NCBI GenBank assembly: GCA_045643825.1
Contig: JAZRFV010000061.1
Span: forward strand, 1 to 14,666
Direction of reading: 5' to 3'
Source: Scatosoma sp045643825
GTDB lineage: Bacteria; Bacillota; Clostridia; Christensenellales; Borkfalkiaceae
DNA: 14,666 nucleotides
The notes under the pieces were generated by a model. That model saw only the letters and a program-made list of their open reading frames with translations. It had not been told where the DNA came from and made no database searches. The number at the start of each line of letters is the position of its first letter. Within the stretch, counting starts at the first letter, position 1. The translations under genes were made by a program, and so were the position numbers. Of this stretch, positions 8,501 through 14,357 are shown in pieces.

Positions 8501-9770
8501 GCACTTCCATCGAACCACTATTGATAAGGGTTACAAAAGGCTTTTGATAGGTCGCCCCTGCCGTCGAAGGGAATGCCTTCCACTCCCAACCGCTCACGTT
8601 CGTATTCTTGTTAATCTCCGACATTTTTACGCCGTTGATTGTGATCATGTTGGCAATATACGCGTAGGACGCAACGTCCATCATTTTATAATCCAATTGA
8701 GGAAATGCAGAATATTTAATATCGAAATATTTTAAACCGCTAACAGGTTGCCAACGAGAAACGGAAACCGTATTTGCCGCAATCACGGTAGGCTCAATGA
8801 ATACCCCTGAGGAATTCTGCACCAAAAGTGCGCCCTCTCTCGCAATACAACCGTTTAACTGGAAATTTTTATCTACGGAAATTTCGAGGGCACCATATTC
8901 CGCAATGATTTGATCGTAAAAATTCTTATGGAAACGAAGCTGCAATCTCCCCGTACCCTCCGTGTAGGTAAGGATCGGTTTACAATATTTTGCATCGGCT
9001 GTTTGAGGGAATTTTTCCCATGTCCAACCGCTTACGTCCGTATTTTTGTTGATATCATAGATTGACGTGCCGTTAATTTTAATACTCTTTAACACGTAAT
9101 CACTATTTGCTTCCCCTTCGTACTCGTCTTTAACGTTAAAACCGTTAAAGTTAAGGTAACAATAGTAAAGTTGCGAGGCTCCGGGAAACAAATTCCACGT
9201 ATCAACCGTGATATCCCCCGAAGGCATCGTCATCAATTCAAACGTCGTTTCCTCATCCACGATATAACCGTTTAACGCGAACCCTTCACACACGGTTAAT
9301 CTTACAAAACCATCACGAAGAAGCAATTGATTGGAGAAATTTTTGTGGATACGCAGCTGAATTCTACCCTGCGTGTCCTTAATGTAGCCCATAACAGGTT
9401 TTCTATATTGCTCAATGGGGTTATAATCCACCTGTGGGAATGTATCCCATTCCCAACCGCTTACGTCGGTATTTTTATTAATATCGTAGATGGAAACGCC
9501 GTTTAATTTAATATTTTGGAACACGTAATCGCTGTTTGAATTGCCATTGTAGTCATCCTTTGTCGTAAAACCTGCAAATTTCACATACAAGTAATCAAGG
9601 GTGGTAGATCCATCATACGTCCCGCGCCAATCTATCGTAACGCTTGTTACCGTTTCAGCCTTTGCCTCTACCCTATCTGTTTGTACCGCAACGGCGCCAA
9701 AGGCACAAAAGCCAAACAAAACAAGACATATAGAAAGTATTATTTTTTTCATTGTCGATAAAGCTCTCAT
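5514..9770 (-). CDS. Large secreted protein: three N-terminal repeats plus six-hairpin glycosidase-like domain
   Basis: A 1418-residue protein with a signal peptide (hydrophobic 10-29, likely cleavage after VEAKA at 38). Three repeats (about 43-183, 187-320, 333-465) each contain an [IL]NG motif, INKNT and VSGW. A domain at about 480-610 contains TGIRFTAKVSKAYLDGL and RSISEVAYKAY, of a kind I recall from clostridial surface proteins. The glycosidase-like module (about 640-1310) has WKDWE, KYGYVW, a beta-rich insert (about 810-955), GSYDTR, TYWDI (1031-1035), GRFIEG (1132-1137), DFG (1145-1147), CQNGGAILF (1210-1218) and LHAEFIEN (1286-1293). The end (about 1315-1418) is beta-rich, like the C-cap of six-hairpin enzymes (IAPNLPEEIGTW). 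No anchor is visible, so it may be released or bound through its repeats. ATG 9770 has GGGAGG 5 nt upstream. Polysaccharide degradation is likely; the substrate is unknown. Confidence 0.88.
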   Translation of the reverse strand: MRALSTMKKIILSICLVLFGFCAFGAVAVQTDRVEAKAETVTSVTIDWRGTYDGSTTLDYLYVKFAGFTTKDDYNGNSNSDYVFQNIKLNGVSIYDINKNTDVSGWEWDTFPQVDYNPIEQYRKPVMGYIKDTQGRIQLRIHKNFSNQLLLRDGFVRLTVCEGFALNGYIVDEETTFELMTMPSGDITVDTWNLFPGASQLYYCYLNFNGFNVKDEYEGEANSDYVLKSIKINGTSIYDINKNTDVSGWTWEKFPQTADAKYCKPILTYTEGTGRLQLRFHKNFYDQIIAEYGALEISVDKNFQLNGCIAREGALLVQNSSGVFIEPTVIAANTVSVSRWQPVSGLKYFDIKYSAFPQLDYKMMDVASYAYIANMITINGVKMSEINKNTNVSGWEWKAFPSTAGATYQKPFVTLINSGSMEVRMHENYWNSIKENGLKISVLPHYYITNNGTMYVLSDEVTYTKDASVEDYTTEGFTSSAPSGVFEMLEGASVRITSESTGIRFTAKVSKAYLDGLTAAGSSYKLMMQINRENSDKTAYMDCTKFYEEDGYIVYNVAVVNLKESSYSLEYTAKPYIEITDANGSVNKIYTDSVSQTRSISEVAYKAYTDIREDYDAVKHPYEILWEGKTQYSPYTVDERDVLASFVTDVVLLSDGVYKFVNESDGNFLMASDNAEVNKFFDAYADRFVYYYKNFAETGDYVTDTVVGNASMTWKDWEAESILFIDSLHLNGNDDQFNKDIANANVDKYGYVWEGDSYFGQGWNTPSYMQSRATTNDPYLSDGWEFKDGRKNSSILAVDSGASGKLGACETEWKITGDGTFASATDSSRNNGNGYFLGHGQNSTYMTFSLESSTNNGVLQADHSPFIEIGLEWAILSGNIDEIYLEFKTGYLSGYTSIPLSTWATTEIDFTKVTNTLHLYVPMFEHSKWTGTIKGLRIKVEGDFTAYCYLDFVRGSYDTRMIDSNTSFISAGKQHFENTGDVAFLTANITNYRKAMMFLTNYMADNGLINLENLVGHNGSAQGFATSFISTYWDIISLAPNSSYVNALYYKALQNMAYLEDAVSKNNINVAKPTVKTTLEGADVAYNYTASELRSMAEMVKATVSATLNEGAKTGYFKTFTVTVNGETKTAGRFIEGYYNGEQIDFGAVALNLMILESGVATAEQEEMVLNWISSIDNLYEYVFAPKTNTEDLADQYCWAYVAKGYGVSCQNGGAILFVSYYDLLARAKVYGADNAYARLSTIMDWFADVEAAFKASGETDAEKLFETYYDSEILQGRGQEGALGLHAEFIENAILYAAVPNIFFGLDTYYDEEGLVMEIAPNLPEEIGTWKMEQVRYAGLTMDIAVGNEFVVICNVEELSDGAASRDTKIAVTLSYKGETPKVYINNKLVETGYTVDTATKTVTVFVAAQGVNVSVR
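8376..9644 (-). repeat. Three tandem protein-domain repeats in the large secreted protein
   Basis: Repeat 1 is about 9222-9644, repeat 2 about 8811-9212 and repeat 3 about 8376-8774. Copies 1 and 2 are still similar at DNA level: the stretches encoding YDINKNTDVSGW (near 9023-9060 and 9447-9489) are almost identical. Copy 3 (near 8589-8630) is more diverged. This suggests a recent duplication of the first two units. Confidence 0.75.
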
Positions 9771-9785
9771 TTTAACCTCCCTATC

Positions 9786-9902
9786 TTACTCGAAAAAGCT
9801 ATCATCAAGGGTATTATCCCATTGCCCCGTGCTAAAAGTGATAATGTCCATATCCGTGAAGGATATTACTTGTAATATGGGCTCTGCATAGCTTCGTTTC
9901 AC
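9786..9902 (-). CDS. 38-residue small protein in leader of the large secreted-protein gene
   Basis: A short frame with GTG start (9900-9902) and TAA stop (9786-9788). AGGAG (9912-9916) lies 9 nt before the start. The product begins MKRSYAEPILQVISF, continues with DMDIITFSTG, and ends acidic (DNTLDDSFFE). The layout [K/R]xYxxPxLxVxxFxxxDIIT followed by an acidic tail is one I recall from small hypothetical proteins encoded beside clostridial surface proteins; no function is known to me. The stop is 15 nt before the large gene's ATG, which has its own GGGAGG in the gap, so both are translated from one mRNA. It has no signal peptide or membrane segment. It may be a regulatory leader peptide, a chaperone-like partner or a peptide product; none of these can be decided here. 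Confidence 0.7.
   Translation of the reverse strand: MKRSYAEPILQVISFTDMDIITFSTGQWDNTLDDSFFE
9848..9880 (-). other. Overlapping palindromes inside the small-protein coding region
   Basis: Within 33 nt, ATATCC/GGATAT (9850-9866, 5-nt loop) and ATATTAC/GTAATAT (9863-9878, 2-nt loop) share bases 9863-9866, so only one stem can form at a time. The outermost CCATAT and ATATGG can also pair. It is a possible leader-RNA switch or protein site, but base composition may explain it. Confidence 0.35.
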
Positions 9903-9947
9903 AGCGCTTTTCTCCTATTTATGAAATGAATTTTCTTTTTTTGTTTC

Positions 9948-9976
9948 ATTATATCATTTACGCAGCCCAAAAACCA
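9948..9976 (-). promoter_or_regulatory. Promoter of small protein plus large secreted-protein unit
   Basis: TATAAT at 9948-9953 with TGA forming an extended -10, a 17-nt spacer, and a poor -35 (TGGTTT, 9971-9976). GGTGG covers the -35 region at the same offset as in the promoter at 4413-4441. The predicted mRNA leader to ATG 9770 is about 170 nt and contains the small ORF. Confidence 0.65.
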
Positions 9977-9992
9977 CCAAGTATTCTAATAT

Positions 9993-10035
9993 ATTTGTAT
10001 CAAAAAGTAAGAAAATGGCTCAAATTTTATACAAA
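9993..10035. promoter_or_regulatory. Candidate AraC-type activator site, copy 2
   Basis: ATTTGTATCAAAAA then GTAAGAAAA (9993-10015) repeats the 4458-4480 block with one mismatch. The second element CAAAT...CAAA is at 10021-10035, one base closer than in copy 1. The proximal edge is 39 nt from the TATAAT at 9948-9953, exactly as in copy 1. The distal element overlaps the terminator T-tract of the neighbouring gene. Confidence 0.7.
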
Positions 10036-10057
10036 AAAAGACAGCCTTTCGCTGTCT
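10033..10057 (-). terminator. Rho-independent terminator of the pseudouridine synthase gene
   Basis: On the minus strand AGACAGC-GAAAG-GCTGTCT forms a 7-bp stem with 5-nt loop (10039-10057), followed by a run of T (10033-10039). It lies about 70 nt after the stop codon at 10129. Confidence 0.88.
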
Positions 10058-10128
10058 CTCCTATATACAGTATTATTAAGGTAAAACTAATAATGTCAAT
10101 TATTAAGAAAACGGTGCGATATAAAAAA

Positions 10129-10947
10129 CTATCGCGTTACGTTAAATTGCGAGGTAAAGACTTTACCGTTAAGATAGGATAAGTCGCCGTCAAGATCAAA
10201 ACTTAAAAGTTTTGCCACCAGGCATTGCCTTGCCGTTTTTTGTTCCTTATTCACCGCCGTATTGCCATATTTCATATCCCCGACAATCGGACAGCCAATA
10301 TGGGATAAGTGTGCGCGGATTTGATGGGTTTTTCCCGTATGTAAAATGACCTCCACCGACGTAAAACCGTCCGTTTGCGACAAAACCTTGTACTCCGTCA
10401 CAATCCGCTCCGCGCCAGGTTTTGGTGTGTCGAATACCTTCACCTGCGATTTTTCCGCATCCTTCTTTAAATACGCCGTCAAAACATCCTCTTTTTTAGG
10501 AAAAGCCCCACTACAAAGAGCGTGATATCTCTTTTCAACCTTCTTATCCTTAAACGCCTGCAAGAGCGTTTTCTCCGTTTTCTCATTGAGTGCAAACGCC
10601 ATCAAGCCTTGGGTATTGCGGTCTAATCGGTGGATAAAATAACACTCCCGCGTCCTCGATAATGCAGCATAGACCGCCTCGGAGTTTACACCGCTTTCCT
10701 TATCGATAATCAAGATATTTTCGTCTTCGTAAACGGTAAAAAAGGCTGGTTTTTCTTCCTGCTTTTTGGTAAGGAAGTAACACACCTCATCCCCTTTACA
10801 AAGGGGCATGTCCGTGTTGACACGCTTTCCATTGACCTTTATTTCTTTATTTTTTAAAAGGTAATGCCAAAAAAACGCACCTTGTGCGTAGTGGTTTTCC
10901 GTGAACTCCTTCAATCCTTGATTTTCCTCTACCATCAAACGAAGCAT
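10129..10947 (-). CDS. RluA-family pseudouridine synthase
   Basis: A 272-residue enzyme that isomerises uridine to pseudouridine in rRNA or tRNA. Residues about 1-60 form an S4-like RNA-binding region (IKVNGKRVNTDMPLCKGDEV). The catalytic motif HRLDRNTQGL is at 106-115 with Asp109; the usual Ser is replaced by Gln in TQGL. EKRYHAL (138-144) holds the conserved Tyr, and GKTHQIRAHLSHIGCPIVGD (205-224) is the C-terminal family signature. The ATG at 10947 is chosen because AGGAG lies 8 nt upstream. The frame stays open to 11142, but that extension has no ribosome site and runs across the divergent rhaM promoter and gene. An ATG at 10953 would be only 2 nt from the AGGAG. Which uridine is modified cannot be told from sequence alone. 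Monocistronic, with its own promoter and terminator. Confidence 0.94.
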   Translation of the reverse strand: MLRLMVEENQGLKEFTENHYAQGAFFWHYLLKNKEIKVNGKRVNTDMPLCKGDEVCYFLTKKQEEKPAFFTVYEDENILIIDKESGVNSEAVYAALSRTRECYFIHRLDRNTQGLMAFALNEKTEKTLLQAFKDKKVEKRYHALCSGAFPKKEDVLTAYLKKDAEKSQVKVFDTPKPGAERIVTEYKVLSQTDGFTSVEVILHTGKTHQIRAHLSHIGCPIVGDMKYGNTAVNKEQKTARQCLVAKLLSFDLDGDLSYLNGKVFTSQFNVTR

Positions 10948-10967
10948 ACACATCTCTCCTTTTTTAT

Positions 10968-10996
10968 ATTGTAGCAAATTAAATTGGAAAAGGCAA
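10968..10996 (-). promoter_or_regulatory. Promoter of the pseudouridine synthase gene
   Basis: -35 TTGCCT (10991-10996), 17-nt spacer, and -10 TACAAT (10968-10973) preceded by TGC. The -10 is only about 20 nt from the start codon, so the leader would be very short, just covering the AGGAG. Confidence 0.7.
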
Positions 10997-11017
10997 GCAC
11001 TTTTTCTTATTTCCCTA

Positions 11018-11046
11018 TTGACATTTCCCCTCATTTTCGCTATAAT
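11018..11046 (+). promoter_or_regulatory. Perfect consensus promoter of rhaM
   Basis: TTGACA (11018-11023), 17-nt spacer, TATAAT (11041-11046): both hexamers match the sigma-A consensus fully. The start codon is 30 nt downstream. No operator-like repeat is evident. Confidence 0.9.
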
Positions 11047-11076
11047 GTTAAAAACACTCAAAAAACGGAGGAAATT

Positions 11077-11394
11077 ATGGAAAAGTACGCTTGGATGGCA
11101 AAAATTAAACCTGGCATGAAAGACGAATACGTACGTCGTCACGATGAAATTTGGCCCGAACTCGTAGAATTGTTAAAATCCGCAGGGATTTGCAATTACA
11201 CCATTTGGACGGACGGCGAAACCTTGTTCGGTTACTATGAATGTGAAAAAGGCATCGACTACGCCGCAAAAACGCAGGCACAAAGCCCTATCGTGGATAA
11301 GTGGAACGAATATATGAAGGACGTCATGGAAATGCCCCTCGATCCTATAACGGGCGCTCAACCTAAACTCGTAAACGTATTCACTTTGGACTAA
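11077..11394 (+). CDS. rhaM: L-rhamnose mutarotase
   Basis: A 105-residue protein that interconverts the alpha and beta anomers of L-rhamnose, feeding rhamnose isomerase. It matches the family in length (about 104) and in order of motifs: YAWMAKIKPGMKDEYVRRHDEIWPEL with the conserved His, AGICNYTIWTDGETLFGYYE, then the W and MPLDP near the end. The ATG at 11077 has GGAGG 5 nt upstream; a longer open frame to 10984 would lie across the promoter. It is the only plus-strand gene here and has no rhaA, rhaB or rhaD beside it, which is unusual. It may serve the rhamnose released by the glycosidase-like proteins 1.3 kb and more to the left, but that link is inference. The downstream neighbour is convergent. 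Confidence 0.93.
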   Translation: MEKYAWMAKIKPGMKDEYVRRHDEIWPELVELLKSAGICNYTIWTDGETLFGYYECEKGIDYAAKTQAQSPIVDKWNEYMKDVMEMPLDPITGAQPKLVNVFTLD

Positions 11395-11434
11395 TTACCA
11401 TAAAATAAGCGCACCATGTACGCGTTGAAATGAA

Positions 11435-11470
11435 AAAACCGAGCTTTGAACACTCTCAAAGCTCGGTTTT
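11435..11470. terminator. Bidirectional Rho-independent terminator between rhaM and pdp
   Basis: A perfect 15-bp stem, AAAACCGAGCTTTGA (11435-11449) and its complement (11456-11470), with a 6-nt loop. A-rich and T-rich flanks allow termination in both directions. It sits between convergent genes, 3 nt from the end of pdp. Confidence 0.95.
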
Positions 11471-11473
11471 ATT

Positions 11474-12775
11474 TTATTGTACAATATCTAAAACAAGAGG
11501 CATTTGTTGAGGTTTTTCTTGACCGATACGGGTAGCGGCAAGCAACCTTGTTTCCGCTCCGTCAAAGCCGCTTTCCTTATCCGAATAAAGCACCGCAATC
11601 ACATCGTCCTTCTTCACAAAGTCGCCCGTTTTTGCCTTCAACATAATGCCTGCGGCAAAATCAATCACGTCTTCCTTCGTATTTCTACCTGCGCCAAGCA
11701 ACAAGCTTGCCACGCCGTAGCCTTCCGTATCCACGCCCACAATATATCCATCCTCTTGCGCGGTAACCACACGAGAATATTTCGCTGTGGGGAATTTTTC
11801 AGGATGCAAAATCCAATCCTTGTTGCCACCTTGCGCCTTTACCATTGTCGCAAGCATATCCAAACCCGAGCCGTCAGCAATGGTATCACGCACCATTTTC
11901 TCGCAGGTTGCGTAGTCACCCTTTTCAGCAAGTTCCAAAATATGCGAAGCCAATGCAACGCAAAGCTCCGTCAAATCGGCAGGGCCTTTCCCCTGCAAGG
12001 TATGAATTGCCTCCACCACCTCTAACGAGTTGCCAATCGCGTAGCCGAGAGGTCTGTCCATATCCGTAATGAGTGCGCGCATACGTTTGCCTGCCTTTTG
12101 ACCGATGGCAACCATCCATTCGGCGAGCTCACGGCTCTTTTCTTGCGTTTTCATAAACGAGCCGCTGCCCGTTTTTACATCCAAAACAATGCAATCGTCA
12201 TCCGCGGCAAGCTTTTTACCCATAATACTTGAAACAATAAGCGGTAAGCTGTCTACCGTTGCCGTTACGTCGCGGAGGGCATACAGTAATTTATCCGCAG
12301 GCGCAAGCTCGGCATTTTGCCCAACAATGGCAATACCGATATCGTTGACAATCGCCTTGAACTCTTCCACGGGTAAATCCGTCTTAAAGCCTGGGATTGC
12401 CTCCAACTTATCAATCGTTCCTCCCGTATGACCAAGCCCACGACCACTCATTTTCGCAACCTTAACACCAAGACGCGCCACGATGGGGGTGACAATTAAG
12501 CTCGTCTTATCCCCTACGCCACCCGTAGAATGTTTGTCTACTCGCAAACCTTTTATATCGGAAAAATCTAAACGGTCACCCGAGTCACGAATCGCAAAGG
12601 TCAACGCCGTCGTTTCTTCCAAATTCATACCGCGGAAGTAAAGCGCCATACACAAAGCCGCCATTTGATAATCGGGAATTTCCCCTGCAACGTAGCCTTC
12701 GATAAACCACTTGATTTCCGCTTCACTCAACGCGCCGCCATCACGTTTCTTTTGTATAATATCGTACATTCTCAT
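11474..12775 (-). CDS. pdp: Pyrimidine-nucleoside (thymidine) phosphorylase
   Basis: A 433-residue cytoplasmic enzyme that splits uridine, thymidine or deoxyuridine with phosphate to give the free base and (deoxy)ribose 1-phosphate. The length equals the usual Bacillota Pdp. Motifs: KHSTGGVGDKTS (81-92), the phosphate/K+ loop; SGRGLGHTGGTIDKLE (110-125), the family signature; and SSIMGKKLAADDDCIVLDVK in the middle. The C-terminal domain follows (KAKTGDFVKKDDVIAVLYSD). Last gene of the salvage operon, starting 9 nt after the cdd stop, with GGAG about 12 nt before ATG, a rather long spacing. A second ATG two codons later is possible. DeoA is the alternative name; broad pyrimidine specificity is assumed from length and phylum. 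Confidence 0.95.
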   Translation of the reverse strand: MRMYDIIQKKRDGGALSEAEIKWFIEGYVAGEIPDYQMAALCMALYFRGMNLEETTALTFAIRDSGDRLDFSDIKGLRVDKHSTGGVGDKTSLIVTPIVARLGVKVAKMSGRGLGHTGGTIDKLEAIPGFKTDLPVEEFKAIVNDIGIAIVGQNAELAPADKLLYALRDVTATVDSLPLIVSSIMGKKLAADDDCIVLDVKTGSGSFMKTQEKSRELAEWMVAIGQKAGKRMRALITDMDRPLGYAIGNSLEVVEAIHTLQGKGPADLTELCVALASHILELAEKGDYATCEKMVRDTIADGSGLDMLATMVKAQGGNKDWILHPEKFPTAKYSRVVTAQEDGYIVGVDTEGYGVASLLLGAGRNTKEDVIDFAAGIMLKAKTGDFVKKDDVIAVLYSDKESGFDGAETRLLAATRIGQEKPQQMPLVLDIVQ

Positions 12776-12784
12776 GATAGTTAA

Positions 12785-13189
12785 TTACTCCAAATCATTC
12801 TTACCAAAGCCATAAGGTAAAATATCCTTAAACGCAAAAGCCTGCGGTTTTTCAGGTGTACCTAAAACCACACGGAAATCGGGGGTGCAAAACTCCGCCA
12901 AAACCTGACGGCATACCCCACAAGGAGCGCAGAAATCAGCAATAGTCTCGTCCATGCCCCCCACGATTGCAATCGCAGTGAATTCTCTCTCTCCTTCGCT
13001 AACCGCCTTAAACACCGCCGTACGCTCTGCACAATTGGTCGGAGAATAAGCCGCATTTTCTACGTTGCAGCCCTTGTAAATTTTACCGCTTTTCCCCACG
13101 AGGGCCGCGCCTACACGAAAGCCCGAATAAGGTGCGTAAGCCATCTCACGCGCTTCCACAGCGTATTGTAACAATTCACGATCAGTCAC
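12785..13189 (-). CDS. cdd: Cytidine deaminase
   Basis: A 134-residue enzyme that deaminates cytidine and deoxycytidine to uridine and deoxyuridine, which the neighbouring phosphorylase then cleaves. The zinc site is complete: Cys53 and catalytic Glu55 in TNCAERTA, and Cys90/Cys93 in PCGVCRQ. CNVENAAYSPT (41-51) and FRVGAALVG (24-32) are the usual substrate motifs. The length is that of the small homotetrameric class. The start is GTG (13187-13189) with GGAGG 9 nt upstream, lying inside the end of deoB: the two genes overlap by 8 nt, suggesting coupled translation. Confidence 0.96.
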   Translation of the reverse strand: MTDRELLQYAVEAREMAYAPYSGFRVGAALVGKSGKIYKGCNVENAAYSPTNCAERTAVFKAVSEGEREFTAIAIVGGMDETIADFCAPCGVCRQVLAEFCTPDFRVVLGTPEKPQAFAFKDILPYGFGKNDLE

Positions 13190-14348
13190 CTAAAATTTCC
13201 TCCAAGAAACTGTTTCCATGCACCTCGTCCGTGGGCAAACCAAACCACGATAATACGGTGGAACCGATATCAGCAAAACTGTCGCGCGTACCAAGATTGA
13301 TACCCTTTTTCAACTTATCGCCATAAGCGATCATCGGGGTATATTCTCTCGAGTGGTCGGTAGAAGGCGTAGCAGGATCGCAACCGTGATCAGCAGTGAT
13401 AATCAGCATATCGTCTTCCTTCAATTGCGGTAAAAACTCGCCAAGCCAAGCATCGAACGCCGACAAAGCACGGGCATAACCACCAATGTCGTTTCTATGC
13501 CCATATACCATATCAAAGTCAACCAAATTCACAAAACAAAGCCCGTTAAAGTCACGTTTTGCAATACCCATGGCCGTGTTCATACCTTCGTCATTATTGC
13601 CCGTAGGATAACTTTCCGTGAAGCCTCTCCCTGCGAAAATATCAAAAATCTTACCTACGGAAATCACGTCATAGCCTTCTTTTTTTAAGATATCAGGCAC
13701 CGTCATTGCAGGAGGTTGCAAGGAATAATCGTGACGGCGGGGGGTACGCTTGAAGGGATATTCTCCGTTGAACGGACGAGCAATAATACGGCCTACGCCG
13801 TGTTCACCCTTCAAAAGCTCTCTCGCAATTTCACAATAGCGGTATAACTCCGCCACGGGCACGTAATCCTCGTGCGCGGCAACTTGGAACACACTATCCG
13901 CCGAGGTGTAAACGATAAGCTTACCCGTTTTGATATGCTCTTCACCGAAGTCTTTAATAACCTCCGTACCCGAATAGGGACGATTGCACAAGGTTCCTCT
14001 ACCCGTCAAGCGTTCAAACTCCTTAATTACATCTTGGGGGAAACCATTAGGATAGGTAGGAAGGGGTTTCGGAGAGTAGATACCTGCGATTTCCCAATGC
14101 CCTATCGTGGTATCCTTACCCTTTGACGCTTCCGTCATACGAGCATAGCAGGTACGCGTTGAATCGATTTTTTCGCCCATTCCATCAATGGCGAAAAGCC
14201 CCATCTTTTCCAAGTTAGGGCAATGAAAATCGGGATGTTTACGAATGGACGCAACCGTGTTGCTACCCTCGTCTCCCCATTCGTGAGCGTCAGGCATTTC
14301 ACCGATACCCACGCTGTCTAATACAATTAAAAATGCTCTTTTAGCCAT
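13182..14348 (-). CDS. deoB: Phosphopentomutase
   Basis: A 388-residue Mn-dependent enzyme that converts (deoxy)ribose 1-phosphate, made by the operon's phosphorylases, to the 5-phosphate for glycolysis or the pentose pathway. It belongs to the alkaline phosphatase fold. Metal and active-site motifs are intact: LDSVGIGEMPDA (10-21), KDTTIGHWEIAG (78-89) with the phosphorylated Thr, DFDMVYGHRND (277-287), TADHGCDP (318-325) and STDHSREYTP (329-338). The length is normal for Bacillota. The ATG at 14348 has GGAG 4 nt upstream, a short spacing. It follows deoD by 9 nt and overlaps cdd. Confidence 0.97.
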   Translation of the reverse strand: MAKRAFLIVLDSVGIGEMPDAHEWGDEGSNTVASIRKHPDFHCPNLEKMGLFAIDGMGEKIDSTRTCYARMTEASKGKDTTIGHWEIAGIYSPKPLPTYPNGFPQDVIKEFERLTGRGTLCNRPYSGTEVIKDFGEEHIKTGKLIVYTSADSVFQVAAHEDYVPVAELYRYCEIARELLKGEHGVGRIIARPFNGEYPFKRTPRRHDYSLQPPAMTVPDILKKEGYDVISVGKIFDIFAGRGFTESYPTGNNDEGMNTAMGIAKRDFNGLCFVNLVDFDMVYGHRNDIGGYARALSAFDAWLGEFLPQLKEDDMLIITADHGCDPATPSTDHSREYTPMIAYGDKLKKGINLGTRDSFADIGSTVLSWFGLPTDEVHGNSFLEEILGD

Positions 14349-14357
14349 AAAACTCCA

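Noticed and set aside
9753..9770. Internal Met7 as start of the large secreted protein
   Set aside because: MKKIILS looks like a standard signal start, but only ATG 9770 has a good GGGAGG at usable distance; the six extra residues do not harm the signal peptide.
9900..9914. Catabolite-repression (cre-like) site AAAAGCGCTGTGA
   Set aside because: The core resembles cre but the flanks miss several consensus positions, and it coincides with the small ORF's ribosome-site spacer.
10948..11142. N-terminal extension of the pseudouridine synthase frame
   Set aside because: It has no ribosome site, is unlike the family N-terminus, and runs over both divergent promoters and the start of rhaM; ATG 10947 with AGGAG fits.
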